Both the position numbers and the translations under genes were made by a program. Shown in pieces: positions 41,026-51,454 of a stretch of 64,000 bases of DNA. Source of the stretch: Cylindrotheca closterium (Eukaryota > Bacillariophyta > Bacillariophyceae > Bacillariales > Bacillariaceae); contig CAKOGP040000113.1 of NCBI GenBank assembly GCA_933822405.4, forward strand, positions 411,873 to 475,872. The letters run 5' to 3'. Below the pieces are notes generated by a model. It saw nothing but the letters and a program-made list of their open reading frames with translations, ran no database searches and had not been told where the DNA came from. Numbering within the stretch: the first letter of the stretch is position 1; every line of letters starts with the position of its first letter.

Positions 41026-43316
41026 ATGAAGTACGGAGAGCACTTGAAGGCCAACATATCGCCAGTTTATGGCGAAGCTGCATACTTGGACTACGACCGG
41101 CTCGATGATATCATCCGTGAACTATCCGACTTCGCACCAAGTAGGTAAGATTTTTTTGACAATCACTTGATTGCGAATCATGGTGTGTACTTGCTAATAC
41201 TATAAGCTTGCTTCAGTGCTGATTTGGAGAATCGACAGGTTTCCTTGACTACTCCGCCACCAACCAACTCTCGAGGACTTGCACAGGATGCCCGTGGAAT
41301 GACAGAGGAAACCTTCCTCAAGAAGATTGATGCAGAGTTGACCAAATGCGAAAATTTCACTCTGGAGAAAGTTACGGAGCTTCGACAGAAAATCGTGGAA
41401 GCTGAAAATATGATCGATGTCCAGAGTAATGAGAAAGTTACGGAGCTTGCAGATACTATTGCTAATGACTTTTTGACGTTGGAAAAATATGTCAATCTTA
41501 ACTTCATGGGTTTTCACAAGATTTTGAAGAAACACGACAAATACCTCCCAAACAATCCATGCAAAACCTTCTATGTGTCAAGAATGCATGGACAAGCTTG
41601 GGTGCGTGGTGACTATAGTGATCTTGTTGTTCGGCTATCGCAGATCTATTCCCGAATTCGTGAAGATCATGTTGCGAAAGAGAACAACGATGCGTCTCAG
41701 TCATTCTTACGATCCACCACCAAGTACTGGGTCAAGACAGAAGATGTCAGTCGAGTCAAATACTTCATTCTGCGTCATCTGCCAGTGTTTTTGCAAAAGA
41801 CATCGACAGGAGAAAGTGACTCTCAATTCACCAACTCTGTGTACGTGGATAATGATCAACTCGAACTATACCATGGTCGACTTGACAAGTCTCCCGGTGC
41901 TATCGCTTTGAGAATGCGTTGGTATGGCCTTGGAGATCCAAAAACTGTCTTTGTGGAGCGCAAAACACACAACGACAAATGGACCGGGGAAGTTTCGGTA
42001 AAGGAACGCTTTATTGTACGTATCCAAGTTTCATGACAAAACCAGCTGCTTTGGCCAGTTTCACCCGGCTTACTAGTATCGCTCTCCATTCTTAGATCGA
42101 CGAGTCTGAAGTTCATCAAGTCATGACAAACACGTATCCAATTGCAGAGAAAAAGCAAGCAATGTTGGACAAGGGAAAGTCACAAAAGGATGCTGACGAA
42201 TGGGAAACCCTTGTGCGCGAAGTCACCCAAGTCTGTGTGAGTAAGCAGCTTGTCCCAACAGTCCGAACTCAATGTATGAGAACCGCCTTCCAAATTCCCT
42301 TTGACGCCACGGTCCGAGTCTCCTTGGATACCAATCTTTGTATGATTTCCGAGCGTGGATACGATCTGCAGGACATGAAGGTCTGGCATCGCGATCCTCG
42401 CTCTGTCTTGCAGAATAACGAACTCCACCGTTTCCCTCACGCCGTGCTTGAAATTAAATTGGAGCTCAAGGGAGGAAACATGACACCACCCCAATGGGTC
42501 CTCGACTTGCAAAACTCTGGATTGCTGTACGAATGCCACAAGTATTCCAAGTACTGCCATGGATGTGCAGTCTTGCTTCCTGAAGATGTCCGATGCGTCC
42601 CCTACTGGGTGGATGATATCTCCCTTCGCGAAGCCATTATTGCCTCGGGCGCTCGGCGCGTCTTGGCCGATGCCGAAGCGGGTGCCGGACCTGGTGCCAA
42701 CGCGATTTACGACCACCTCTTGCCCTTTGGCGACTCTACCAACAACCGCAAGGACACTGCTGTGGGACGCACCAATGTTTCTGCGGCAGCCTCCATGGGA
42801 TTGGCGGGGCCCAAAAAGAGCAACGGGGATGCTGCGTTGACGTTTTATGATGGCTACTATGACGAAGAAGAGGGAGAAGATCAAAAATGCCATTGGATGT
42901 TTCCCTTTTGCTCACGTTTCAACTACGCCGAAGCAGTTGTCGCACCAACCTCGATTCAAAAGATTGAACCCAAGACCTTCTTTGCCAATGAGCGTACCTA
43001 TTTGCATTGGCTCCATTATGCTGTCATTCTGTCTTCCATTGCCTCCTCCATCTTGGCGTTTTCGGACGAGTCCGGAGAAAGCTGGGGAGAATGGTATGCC
43101 CTGGCCCTCTTGCCCATTTCGTTGGGATTCTGTTTGTATGCCTTGTATACGTATCTATGGCGAGCTGACCAAATTCGCTCTCGAATCCCTGCCCGTTGGG
43201 ACGATCCTTTTGGTCCTCTGGTCTTGGGTGGCACTGTCGCCTTTGTATTGATTATGAATTTCTGCACCAAATTGTACGAAATTCTTGAAAACGAATGGGC
43301 CAGTGCCGAGTTGTAA
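41026..43316 (+). CDS. VTC4: Vacuolar transporter chaperone 4-like polyphosphate polymerase
   Basis: Exons 41026-41144, 41217-42015 and 42096-43316 (introns 72 and 80 bp) give 712 residues. An N-terminal SPX domain (MKYGEHLKANISPVYGEAAY and later KYVNLNFMGFHKILKKHDK) senses inositol pyrophosphates. The VTC catalytic tunnel domain has LRMRWYGLGD, TVFVERKTHNDKWTGE and HAVLEIKLEL, supplying the Lys/Arg and metal-binding Glu of the polymerase. Three C-terminal membrane helices (DUF202-like: LHYAVILSSIASSILAF, WYALALLPISLGFCLYALYT, LVLGGTVAFVLIMNFCT) lie in the vacuole membrane. The protein makes polyphosphate from ATP and moves it into the vacuole. Intron phases agree across all joins. With the PhoX-like gene it suggests phosphate storage and scavenging. 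Confidence 0.94.
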
Positions 43317-43569
43317 GCAGTATCATTTTTAAACAATAAATGGCTGGGCTAACATCTTAGAGTTTTATATGTGTGTACGCCGGTTTACATTGTGTGTTTT
43401 CTAGAGAGTTTGCAGTAGTTTCTATTAATTGCAACCAATGATTGATCCTTGATTGAGACTTTGAACCCCAAAACAATCCTTCATTTCATTTGTGGACGGG
43501 GATCTCACGTTTGATCCCATCCGTTCCAAATTGGATGCTTACTTTTTACCCCTTTTATCACATCACTTC

Positions 43570-44121
43570 TTATTTCTTTCGGGCTTTCAAATCATCAATG
43601 AGGACCTTTTGCATGTTGGCAATCGAGATTTGACCATCTAGGGCATCCTCTCCACCCACATATTTCAAAACATCATCAATCTCTTCTTTATTCATTTGAT
43701 CTCCCACCCCAATGTTGTCTAGAAACTGCTTGAATTCGGAATATTCCATATTCCCATCCTTGTTCTCGTCCGTGTGTTTTAAAAGTTCCTTGACAAATCG
43801 ACTTGACAATTCTCTCGAGTAACTATGAATATGACGACGAGAATGGAAGGAGTGCAAAATTGTGGTGAGTGTGTGGTATGCGATGAGGATGAGGATGATG
43901 ATGATGAGGATGATTAGTATTATTCCTCCATTGATTGTCTTATCTCTCTTTCTCTCGATTTCCATTTTGTATCACAAAGGAACTTACTTTTTGGCACGGT
44001 ATTCTTGCAGGATATCATACATCTTATCCACCGCTGGGGTAGTATTGAAACACGCAAATGAGTTGGAATAGAAACGATACCCGACGGATCGTGACATGCG
44101 CGAAAGAAACATGGCGTTCAT
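43570..44121 (-). CDS. Small EF-hand protein, probably mitochondrial
   Basis: Exons 44121-43988 and 43822-43570 (165-bp intron) give 128 residues. The first EF-hand, HTDENKDGNMEYSEFKQF, has a canonical 12-residue calcium loop. The second (GGEDALDGQISIANMQ) keeps the central DG but lacks proper ligands at loop positions 3 and 12. The N-terminus (MNAMFLSRMSRSVGYRFYSN) is Arg/Ser-rich without acidic residues, so mitochondrial import is likely. Several in-frame ATGs in exon 1 leave the start open. The intron contains long runs of simple ATC/ATG repeats, which create a spurious open frame into the intron. Confidence 0.75.
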
Positions 44122-44697
44122 GGCGATTTCTTTCTAGCAGTGAATGATGTGGATGTGACTATACTGTAGTTTTATGTTAATACAACGGAAACTGTCTGAT
44201 CATAAATATGGCTTCGATTGATATATGACACGATACTATATGATTTTGAAAATCTTTTGAAAATCTGCACAGTGGACTCGTTCGACTTCAAACTTTGGTT
44301 GGGACCGGAAAATCTGTTGGCGACACTTCCGAAATTGAAAATAGCCTTTTGACGGAAAAAGAATTAATCGGATGGTTGTACGGACGCTCCATGTAAAACT
44401 TCACGTTGGTTTTCTACCACGAAGCTTGTGGAACAGATGTTTGGGAATGAGAAAAACTTGAAATGGGCGCCATCCAAAATACTGTAGTGCCGTCATCACA
44501 CAACGGATACGAATCACTTCCTCTGATTAACACCCTTCGCATTCGAGCCTTCAGCCAACATACACTGTCATCAGCACCACGAATACACAACTCCACTCAC
44601 TCTTTTGTGAACATCGAATTTCGTGTTTCGTGTTTCGTGTGGCGAACATAACAAACATCCAACATAGCATCCAACATAACATCGAACAACAGATATT
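44122..44697. promoter_or_regulatory. Divergent promoter region, EF-hand / mitoferrin-like genes
   Basis: 576 bp between divergent starts. TACTGTA occurs at 44162 and 44480. A small imperfect repeat AACATCCAACATAGCATCCAACATAACATC lies just before the mitoferrin-like ATG. No gene is seen. Confidence 0.4.
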
Positions 44698-45861
44698 ATG
44701 GAATCCTCTTCACCACAACCACCATCTTCTCGACCAGCCTCGGAAGAATCGTCTTCACTTTTTGACGACGATTGGGAAGAATGGGACGGCAAATCACCCT
44801 TTTGGCACCACTGCATTGCTGGTAGTTTAGCAGGAGTTGCCGAACACACTCTGGTATATCCCTTGGATACGGTGCGAACGCACATTCAAGTCTGTGCCGC
44901 TTGCATTCACAATCCTTCTTCCACAACATCAACAGCTTTGTCTAAGGGTCTTGTGGGACAATCCTCGGTCCTTCAAAAGGCCGCTGCCAGTGGCGCCTCG
45001 AACACTAACGTTGGTGTTTGGCAAACAATACGGCAACTCATGAATCAACCCATTGCGTTGGAAGGTGGTGCAGCTACCACCTCGTCCACACTGTTGGCCC
45101 AACCCTCTGCCGCGGGGATTTCCCGATTGTGGCGAGGCGTCCACAGCATTATTGTCGGATGCATTCCGGCACATGCTCTCTACTTTTCTTCCTATGAATT
45201 GATCAAGCATGCGACTTTGGATAAGGATGGTCACGTGACGACCTATGGAAGTGCCATGGCGGGTGCCGTCTCGGCCTTTTCGCACGATTTGGTCATGGGA
45301 CCATTGGATACGGTCAAGCAACGATTGCAGTTGGGACATTACCGGGGATTGACACACGCAGTCTCCACAATGATTGCCAATGAAGGATTTGTCAGCTTGT
45401 ACAGGAGTTTTCCAGTCACCTTGGCGTCCAATGTTCCATACGGAGTGATCATGGTGGGAACCAATGAATTCTTGAAGGATCGATGGACGGAGACTGGCGA
45501 AAAGCTCAGTCTTGAGGTGACACTTGGTTCCAGTGCCATTGCTGGATTGGCTGCAGCCGGCTTGACCACACCACTGGATCGCATCAAGACGTATCTCCAA
45601 ACACAGCAGCTCACTCCTGCTTGTTCGGTAGGCTCCACTCCACCAAAGAATTGTCCACTCACTTCCTCGACTTCCAAAATTACCCAAAAGCCAATTGTGG
45701 CGGGCTGGAAGGATGCGGCAGTCCGCATCTTCGAGACGGAAGGAATGACTGGCTTCTTTCGAGGTGCGACTCCTCGTATCCTTTCCCATACTCCAGCCGT
45801 TGCCATTTCTTGGACCACCTATGAAACGGCCAAGGAATATTTGAAGTCATTGGACAGTTGA
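44698..45861 (+). CDS. Mitochondrial carrier, mitoferrin-like
   Basis: Single exon, 387 residues. Three carrier repeats are visible by their PxD motifs: YPLDTVRTHIQV, GPLDTVKQRLQL and TPLDRIKTYLQT. The first repeat holds an insertion of about 55 low-complexity residues. GCIPAHALYFSSYE is characteristic of mitoferrin/Mrs3-4 iron transporters of the inner membrane, and conserved His and Ala residues support that subfamily. An acidic Ser-rich N-terminus precedes the carrier. The likely role is iron import for haem and Fe-S synthesis. S-adenosylmethionine carriers are the next-best alternative. Confidence 0.85.
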   Translation: MESSSPQPPSSRPASEESSSLFDDDWEEWDGKSPFWHHCIAGSLAGVAEHTLVYPLDTVRTHIQVCAACIHNPSSTTSTALSKGLVGQSSVLQKAAASGASNTNVGVWQTIRQLMNQPIALEGGAATTSSTLLAQPSAAGISRLWRGVHSIIVGCIPAHALYFSSYELIKHATLDKDGHVTTYGSAMAGAVSAFSHDLVMGPLDTVKQRLQLGHYRGLTHAVSTMIANEGFVSLYRSFPVTLASNVPYGVIMVGTNEFLKDRWTETGEKLSLEVTLGSSAIAGLAAAGLTTPLDRIKTYLQTQQLTPACSVGSTPPKNCPLTSSTSKITQKPIVAGWKDAAVRIFETEGMTGFFRGATPRILSHTPAVAISWTTYETAKEYLKSLDS

Positions 45862-46285
45862 GATTGATACTGATACTGATATCATGATCTTGGCAAAGTT
45901 AGAAAGAAGGATGGATGGTTTTGGACACGCAAACCTTTGAACATAATACTATAACAGGACCATTCATTATATAGAACAAAGCAAATATATGAGTGAACTA
46001 GGTGTGCAGTTTTAAGATCAAGATTTTTTCATTTTTCTGTCATGACGTCTGTCCTTGTATTCTATATATTGAATATTGAATATATTCAATATGGGTTTTT
46101 ATAAAAGCTAAAGAATGCCCCAATCAGATGAATTCAAATGACACGTTCCACTTTTGAAAAATAGGTACAGTAGAACAGTTCATTCATTCATTGAAAGAGG
46201 AAGAAGATACTAGATACGGCATGCGCAGACCATTAAAAGGCCGAACCACATAATCATTTGCTGATAGATACAAGCCCTTTTCATT
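45862..46285. other. Spacer with perfect 20-bp AT palindrome
   Basis: 424 bp between two plus-strand genes. Positions 46073-46092 form a perfect palindrome (ATATTGAATA and its complement), which could form a hairpin or mark a transcript end of the mitoferrin-like gene. TACAGTA lies at 46166. No gene is supported. Confidence 0.4.
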
Positions 46286-47824
46286 ATGGCCATTGAATTT
46301 ATAAAGAACCATCCACTTTCGGTACTGAAGAATAAGACCACTCGAACCGTGGTGGTCGCGACCTTTTGCATTGGCTTTCTGTTGGGATATGTTTCCTTTA
46401 TTGTGGGGGTGATTGCTTCCTTTCATGGAATGCGCTCTCTGATACAAGTAATACGATATCGACGGAGCTTTCTGCAGACACTGCAATGGCATGCTTCCAA
46501 TGCCAGAAACAAATCGTACATTACCAGAGCCATTGTGGTGGCCAAGAAGAAAATGGTAGATCCAATTACAGGGGATCGGCAATACAAAATTGTCTTGGAA
46601 TTTCAACAACAATCATTGATATCAGACAAGAGTAGCAAAGAACAAGAATCATCATCATCATCGACGGCGACAAGTCAATTCATTATTCAATCCGATGAAT
46701 ATCCCATCGCAGCGTCCGAAGTCGTTCGGGATTGTCCTTCCGAGGGGTTTGCCATGCCCCTGCATGTGATGGAGTATGACAAGACTATTCCCACCGAGCT
46801 ATACCGAGACCGAATACAAGACTTGCAGCTTTGGGCTCAATGGGTGGATCCCATTGTCAGTCTGGTGGGAATCTGTCTCTATCTTTTCCTAGCCTTTCTG
46901 TATGCAGAGCTGGTCACGTTATCATCGCAAGGCTTTTTCACAATCATGGGAATGGCCATCCTATCCATAGTGCTCATGACTCCATACATTTTACTGGACG
47001 TTCGAGTGCGCCACGAACAACGCTTGGAAGCACTTGACAAAAACCCATTGGCGGTTGTTACAGAATTTGAAAAGATTCGAGACCTGTGGTATTCCTTGGG
47101 GCCAACAATGGCTCAAAAGTTGAAACCCGTGATGTTTGCTGTTGGACTTTTGGCGATGGCCGTCTTTTCTGCGATTGGAATAATCCCTGGATGTTGGGCG
47201 GTATGGGGTCTGACCAAGTTGACGGATGCCAAGATTACCAGTCAGCGTGAATCCTTGTTTCGGTTATTTCAACGGGCCAAGAAAGTGAAAGGGTACATTG
47301 TTGATTGTTTCGTTCCAGAGTTTGGACAGCGCAAAAAACATTCCGTAACAATTCGATACACTGCTCCAAACGGAGAAAAAGTCGAAAAGAAATTGGAGCA
47401 TGAATATCTGCTACGAGACTATTTGCAGCACAAATCACAGCGCAGCAAGAGTTCTATCGATGATAGCAATCCTCCGTCGGTTCCAGTGGATCTACTCGTT
47501 CTTTTGGATCATCCATGCTCCGGCTATCCAGAAAGGAACATAATCGCAACGTGGAGTCCATCCAAAATTCATGTCGTCGCTTTTGTCGGTCTCTTTTTCT
47601 ATATGATGTGTTTTCTGATGAATTACGAAGATTGGCTACCCATCTATTATGACACCGAAAACGAAATGGTCGACAGTCTGGTGAATGATATTATTTTATA
47701 CTGGGCACCCGCTTTTATTCCATTTGTGTTCATGATGCCACAAACATACTCATTCCATCGATATCGATATCGAGGGTTACTGCATGATGTTTTTGAAGCA
47801 GGCTTAGAGACAAATAGTATTTAG
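46286..47824 (+). CDS. Multi-pass membrane protein of unknown function
   Basis: Single exon, 512 residues; I do not recognise the family. Hydrophobic segments: VVATFCIGFLLGYVSFIVGV (~24-45), WVDPIVSLVGICLYLFLAFL and the following AELVTLSSQGFFTIMGMAIL, LKPVMFAVGLLAMAVFSAIG, VVAFVGLFFYMMCFLM and YWAPAFIPFVFMM near the end. That makes about six or seven. Two soluble regions with many Lys/Arg/Glu lie between (ITRAIVVAKKKMVDP..., SVTIRYTAPNGEKVEKKLEH), the second resembling short beta-strand modules. There is a short poly-Ser tract. The start is the first ATG of the frame and the stop is 70 bp from the convergent gene. Confidence 0.7.
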   Translation: MAIEFIKNHPLSVLKNKTTRTVVVATFCIGFLLGYVSFIVGVIASFHGMRSLIQVIRYRRSFLQTLQWHASNARNKSYITRAIVVAKKKMVDPITGDRQYKIVLEFQQQSLISDKSSKEQESSSSSTATSQFIIQSDEYPIAASEVVRDCPSEGFAMPLHVMEYDKTIPTELYRDRIQDLQLWAQWVDPIVSLVGICLYLFLAFLYAELVTLSSQGFFTIMGMAILSIVLMTPYILLDVRVRHEQRLEALDKNPLAVVTEFEKIRDLWYSLGPTMAQKLKPVMFAVGLLAMAVFSAIGIIPGCWAVWGLTKLTDAKITSQRESLFRLFQRAKKVKGYIVDCFVPEFGQRKKHSVTIRYTAPNGEKVEKKLEHEYLLRDYLQHKSQRSKSSIDDSNPPSVPVDLLVLLDHPCSGYPERNIIATWSPSKIHVVAFVGLFFYMMCFLMNYEDWLPIYYDTENEMVDSLVNDIILYWAPAFIPFVFMMPQTYSFHRYRYRGLLHDVFEAGLETNSI

Positions 47825-47893
47825 TGTAAATACAATCTGTTCCATGCTTCACCAAAAACAAGTACAAGACAGAAGCGATATCAGATGGGTGAT

Positions 47894-50800
47894 TTATTCC
47901 TCCCACCACATCTTAACATCCCCTTGTTCTTCCACTTTCTTTGGCGTTGCCTTCTTGTGCCATGGCAATATTCTGGAAACCTTTTTCGGTTTCGACTCAT
48001 CCTTAGCATTGTAACTATACCAAGGCTCTTTTGCTTTCCTAAAAAGCTTTGTGCCTAGTGGTTTGTATTTCGGTTCGGAATCAGGAACCAAGTCCCACCA
48101 CATGACTGTTTCCTTCGCTTCAGCACTCACGCACTCGATTGTTTTCTTCAGATCCGCCGTGCTAAATGCAACCCCAGCTTCTACTTCCTCGATTTCTCCG
48201 TCGAAATCATAAATTCTCCTCAGTAGGAAAGGAGCCGAGTCGCATTCAGAGGAGATGTCCTTGAACCGGGACTCAGATTTCATATTCTCAAGATCTACAT
48301 CGTCTGGAACACCAAACAGCTCTCGAACCTTTGATGTGAGTTCTTTGTCTGCTACAGAGTACTCGTCCTCCTTTTCGTCAAACTCGTCGTCGTCCCAAAC
48401 ACGTCGCACGAGCCACTTAAAGCTCTGTGGTCGTCCGTTGTTTGGTGTCATTAACAGTTGTGGCCTTTTGACACTTCCCGCACCCTCATCATCACCATGA
48501 CTGGATCCCTTCAAATCGTCTCCAGCACTAGCACCATCCTCCAGCATGAAATCCAGATCATCATTGCTGCGAGAACGAGAAGGCTTTTCTGGCATTGCAT
48601 CGTGCTCCCCTGATGTGCCAAATGCACTCTTACGCCCCGAACCCCGCCTAACAGGCCTTGGCATCATCGATTTGTCAACAACCTTTGTCTCGTTGAATCG
48701 TCTATCTTCTTCAGGAATGCTAAACAATTCTGTAACTCGTAACATTGATGGCCCATCGTACCGAAGTTGATAGTTCGTGCGTCTACCTTTCTTTCTCTTA
48801 GCAGAGGGAAGCTTTTGACCATTGGGTAGAATTAGTCTTGGAAGAGGTTGTAGAGATTCTCGAGTGCTATCTCTAGCTTCTTTGGCCGTAGCTGTCACCG
48901 CTGATGTATCCTTACTATTAGCCATGACATCCAAAACCCTCTTCTTGTCAATGGGGCACTCGAGTTTCTTCTCCGCTGGATTCAATTCTATCGTTTCAGC
49001 TTTCTCTTCAGCCTTTTCTGCATCCGTAGTCTTGTCTTTTGATGTATTCGGATCCCCGGCAGGAGCTTTCTGTTTTTCTCTGATGAAATCAATTCTGCTG
49101 GTAATCATCTCCATCTCCTTCAACATTCCATCTGCAGTGAAAACTTCTTCATCTTCGCAGTCTATTTCTGTGTCATCGATAAAGTTTACCCTTTGTATCA
49201 CCCAGGGCTTTCCATTGTCCATATCATTTAAGTCAATGTTTGCAGGAACTCCACAAAGTTCCTTCACTGACGGCATGACCTCTTTACGTTGTACAGTATG
49301 TTCTTTCTCTTGTCCATCCATTTCTTCACGATTCCAAACCCGTTTCAACTTCCACTTGGAATCCTCGTCTTCTTTTTCATCGCCTTCGGCATGTCGCATA
49401 TGAATGCTTGGTCGGCTGTGCGATGAAGACTCCGACTTGTCATCAGAATCGATCGTACCATCACCACTAAGGATACTATCAATAGACATAGAGTCTCCGT
49501 CAATAGATCGCCCAGACCGCATAGGCATAGCAATACCTCCATCAGTTTGACTTTTTTTAAATCGGTCGTCTTGCTCTGGTAAATCGTCTACTTCCGGAAT
49601 ACTAACCAATGGATAACAAGCGCCAAGGTCTAGGGTGGTAGGACCGTCCCACCGGATTCTATACTCAGTGCGCGAAGTTTTGCGAATGACCCGCGTCTTT
49701 GGCGGCAGTGGTTTTTGTTCCAGTGGTACTATAAATCTAGGTGGTCCAAGTTCTTCTTCATCGATTTCTGTTGGGCTCAGTGAACCTATGGAGTCGGTCG
49801 TGGGACTTGTCGGGGAGCCATCCGATGCCTGGTCATATTTGTCTTCCACACTGGCTTCATCAACGCTGCGGTCACCGTCTTCAGATGACCAAACTGACTC
49901 ATCGTCAGAAGATTGCAAATTTTCATCGCTACAATGTTGTGGCGATGGCGTCGAAAGATTGTCGTTGTCAGCAGGAGCAGCACCTTCCTTCAATTGCGTC
50001 GAAGACTCTTCTGGTGGTAAAAGAGAAGGTCTTGTTTGAGATTTTTGTGCCGGCGATTTAGCATCCATTTTTGCCAGATTATTGGTCTCTTCCGATGAAA
50101 ATTCAGTTGGAGGGCGACCAATTGTTGGTTTGATGGCACTGTCGTTTTTCGGATTCAAAAGTTCTGCATCTTTGGTGACTGGTTCATTGTTTTCAATACT
50201 TGTAGCTACAGAAGCGATCCCCTCGGAAGGAAGATGCAGTTTCTGTCGACCAGAATCAGTTGTGTTTGGTGTAGAACTTTGAGGTCCCGGTATGTCATTC
50301 GGTGGTGACATCACCAAATCTGGTGCTTTCGGTATAGTGGGAAAATCAGTCTTTGTTTCCAGAGGAATGGCGTCACGAGTCGGCGTTACAAGCGGGCTGT
50401 CACCTCCATCGTCGGACTCGTTTTCTTGTTCTGTCCACAAATCCCAGGAATGTATGTAGGATTTTCCGTTGCCTGTGATGCTATGAATTCCGCTGTGATA
50501 ACTGCTGCCGGCATCGTGCTCGGAGGATTCTGAAACTAAAACCAGCGACATGTTCATGCTATCCGGGTCTACTTTTTTGGATGATACTGAAGACGGTTGT
50601 TGCGTGGGTGTACTGGTAGCGCTTTCTGAAATTCTGTCATTAAAGTCTGACACTGACGCCCAATCATCGTTTGACGAAGATGTCGTAGATGCTGACACTG
50701 CTGTATGGGCTGAGATTGGCTTCAGCGGACTTAGGGTTTGGTTCCTTTTTTCAGTGTCCCCATCAGCACTTCCAAATGTGCTGCTCCTGTTGAACATTGA

Positions 50801-51454
50801 CTTTCGATTTTTTGTGATTCCAAGTTTCGGTGTGTTGACCGAGTTTTTCTTATCGGTATCTTGTTTCATATTTGGCGGAGGCCATACACCCTTGAGGGTA
50901 CGTCGTTTTCCTGTAGCTGAAAGAAGCGGCGTCCCAAGGTCGCGTGCAGGACTTTCCGACATTCTCTTCTGAGTGGGCTCCCTGATCGTCGGTGGACTTT
51001 GGAAAGGGGACAGTACGCGGCGAGGTACCGGGGATGATACGCGGCGAGATACAGGGGATATGGCTGCAGTTTTGCTATATTCTGTCTCGTCCAGTGCAGG
51101 CCACAGCATTTTCAGCTTCGCTGATGCTCTTCGTCGACTGTGGTGGCCTGGTGTCTTCGGCGAAAGTAAGGTGTTCAGCCTCGGATTGGCTGACATCGGT
51201 GCTGTCACCTTCAGCTTCTGTTTTCCTCCACTCCGAGCTCCAGGAGTGATAAATCCGGTAAGCATATGCTGCGGCTTTTGTTTGGGCTTTGAGTTATCAT
51301 GGCTGCTTGATGACATGTCCGTTCCTTTTGGCTGTGGTGGCCACGCACGATCTCCGATAGATGATCTCCTTGTTGCTCTTCGCGGAGGATTTCCAAAATC
51401 TTTTTTCTCATTCCCAACCGAGGAGAAGGACTCTGATGATGCAGTCCTGTGCAT
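47894..51454 (-). CDS. Large disordered protein with internally duplicated ~240-residue module
   Basis: Single exon, 1186 residues from the first in-frame ATG (51454). The N-terminal half is Ser/Pro/Thr/Lys-rich and disordered, with repeated SPVSRRVSSPVPRRVLSPFQ-type and WPP(P/Q)-containing stretches. The C-terminal half has two homologous modules. Module A (about 49735-49050) has YRIRWDGPTTLDL, WKLKRVWNREEMD, VKELCGVPANIDLNDM and PWVIQRVNFIDD. Module B (about 48840-48110) has YQLRYDGPSMLRV, FKWLVRRVWDDDEFD, VRELFGVPDDVDLENM and PFLLRRIYDFDG. The order and spacing match, so the region is an internal duplication. I do not recognise the family, and no catalytic motif is seen. The frequent basic S/T-P sites suggest a phosphorylated cytoskeletal or nuclear protein, as a guess. 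Confidence 0.7.
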   Translation of the reverse strand: MHRTASSESFSSVGNEKKDFGNPPRRATRRSSIGDRAWPPQPKGTDMSSSSHDNSKPKQKPQHMLTGFITPGARSGGKQKLKVTAPMSANPRLNTLLSPKTPGHHSRRRASAKLKMLWPALDETEYSKTAAISPVSRRVSSPVPRRVLSPFQSPPTIREPTQKRMSESPARDLGTPLLSATGKRRTLKGVWPPPNMKQDTDKKNSVNTPKLGITKNRKSMFNRSSTFGSADGDTEKRNQTLSPLKPISAHTAVSASTTSSSNDDWASVSDFNDRISESATSTPTQQPSSVSSKKVDPDSMNMSLVLVSESSEHDAGSSYHSGIHSITGNGKSYIHSWDLWTEQENESDDGGDSPLVTPTRDAIPLETKTDFPTIPKAPDLVMSPPNDIPGPQSSTPNTTDSGRQKLHLPSEGIASVATSIENNEPVTKDAELLNPKNDSAIKPTIGRPPTEFSSEETNNLAKMDAKSPAQKSQTRPSLLPPEESSTQLKEGAAPADNDNLSTPSPQHCSDENLQSSDDESVWSSEDGDRSVDEASVEDKYDQASDGSPTSPTTDSIGSLSPTEIDEEELGPPRFIVPLEQKPLPPKTRVIRKTSRTEYRIRWDGPTTLDLGACYPLVSIPEVDDLPEQDDRFKKSQTDGGIAMPMRSGRSIDGDSMSIDSILSGDGTIDSDDKSESSSHSRPSIHMRHAEGDEKEDEDSKWKLKRVWNREEMDGQEKEHTVQRKEVMPSVKELCGVPANIDLNDMDNGKPWVIQRVNFIDDTEIDCEDEEVFTADGMLKEMEMITSRIDFIREKQKAPAGDPNTSKDKTTDAEKAEEKAETIELNPAEKKLECPIDKKRVLDVMANSKDTSAVTATAKEARDSTRESLQPLPRLILPNGQKLPSAKRKKGRRTNYQLRYDGPSMLRVTELFSIPEEDRRFNETKVVDKSMMPRPVRRGSGRKSAFGTSGEHDAMPEKPSRSRSNDDLDFMLEDGASAGDDLKGSSHGDDEGAGSVKRPQLLMTPNNGRPQSFKWLVRRVWDDDEFDEKEDEYSVADKELTSKVRELFGVPDDVDLENMKSESRFKDISSECDSAPFLLRRIYDFDGEIEEVEAGVAFSTADLKKTIECVSAEAKETVMWWDLVPDSEPKYKPLGTKLFRKAKEPWYSYNAKDESKPKKVSRILPWHKKATPKKVEEQGDVKMWWEE

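Noticed and set aside
43823..43987. Open minus-strand frame rich in Ile/Leu upstream of the EF-hand exon
   Set aside because: It is the translation of simple ATC-type repeats within the intron; exon 1 joins exon 2 in phase without it.
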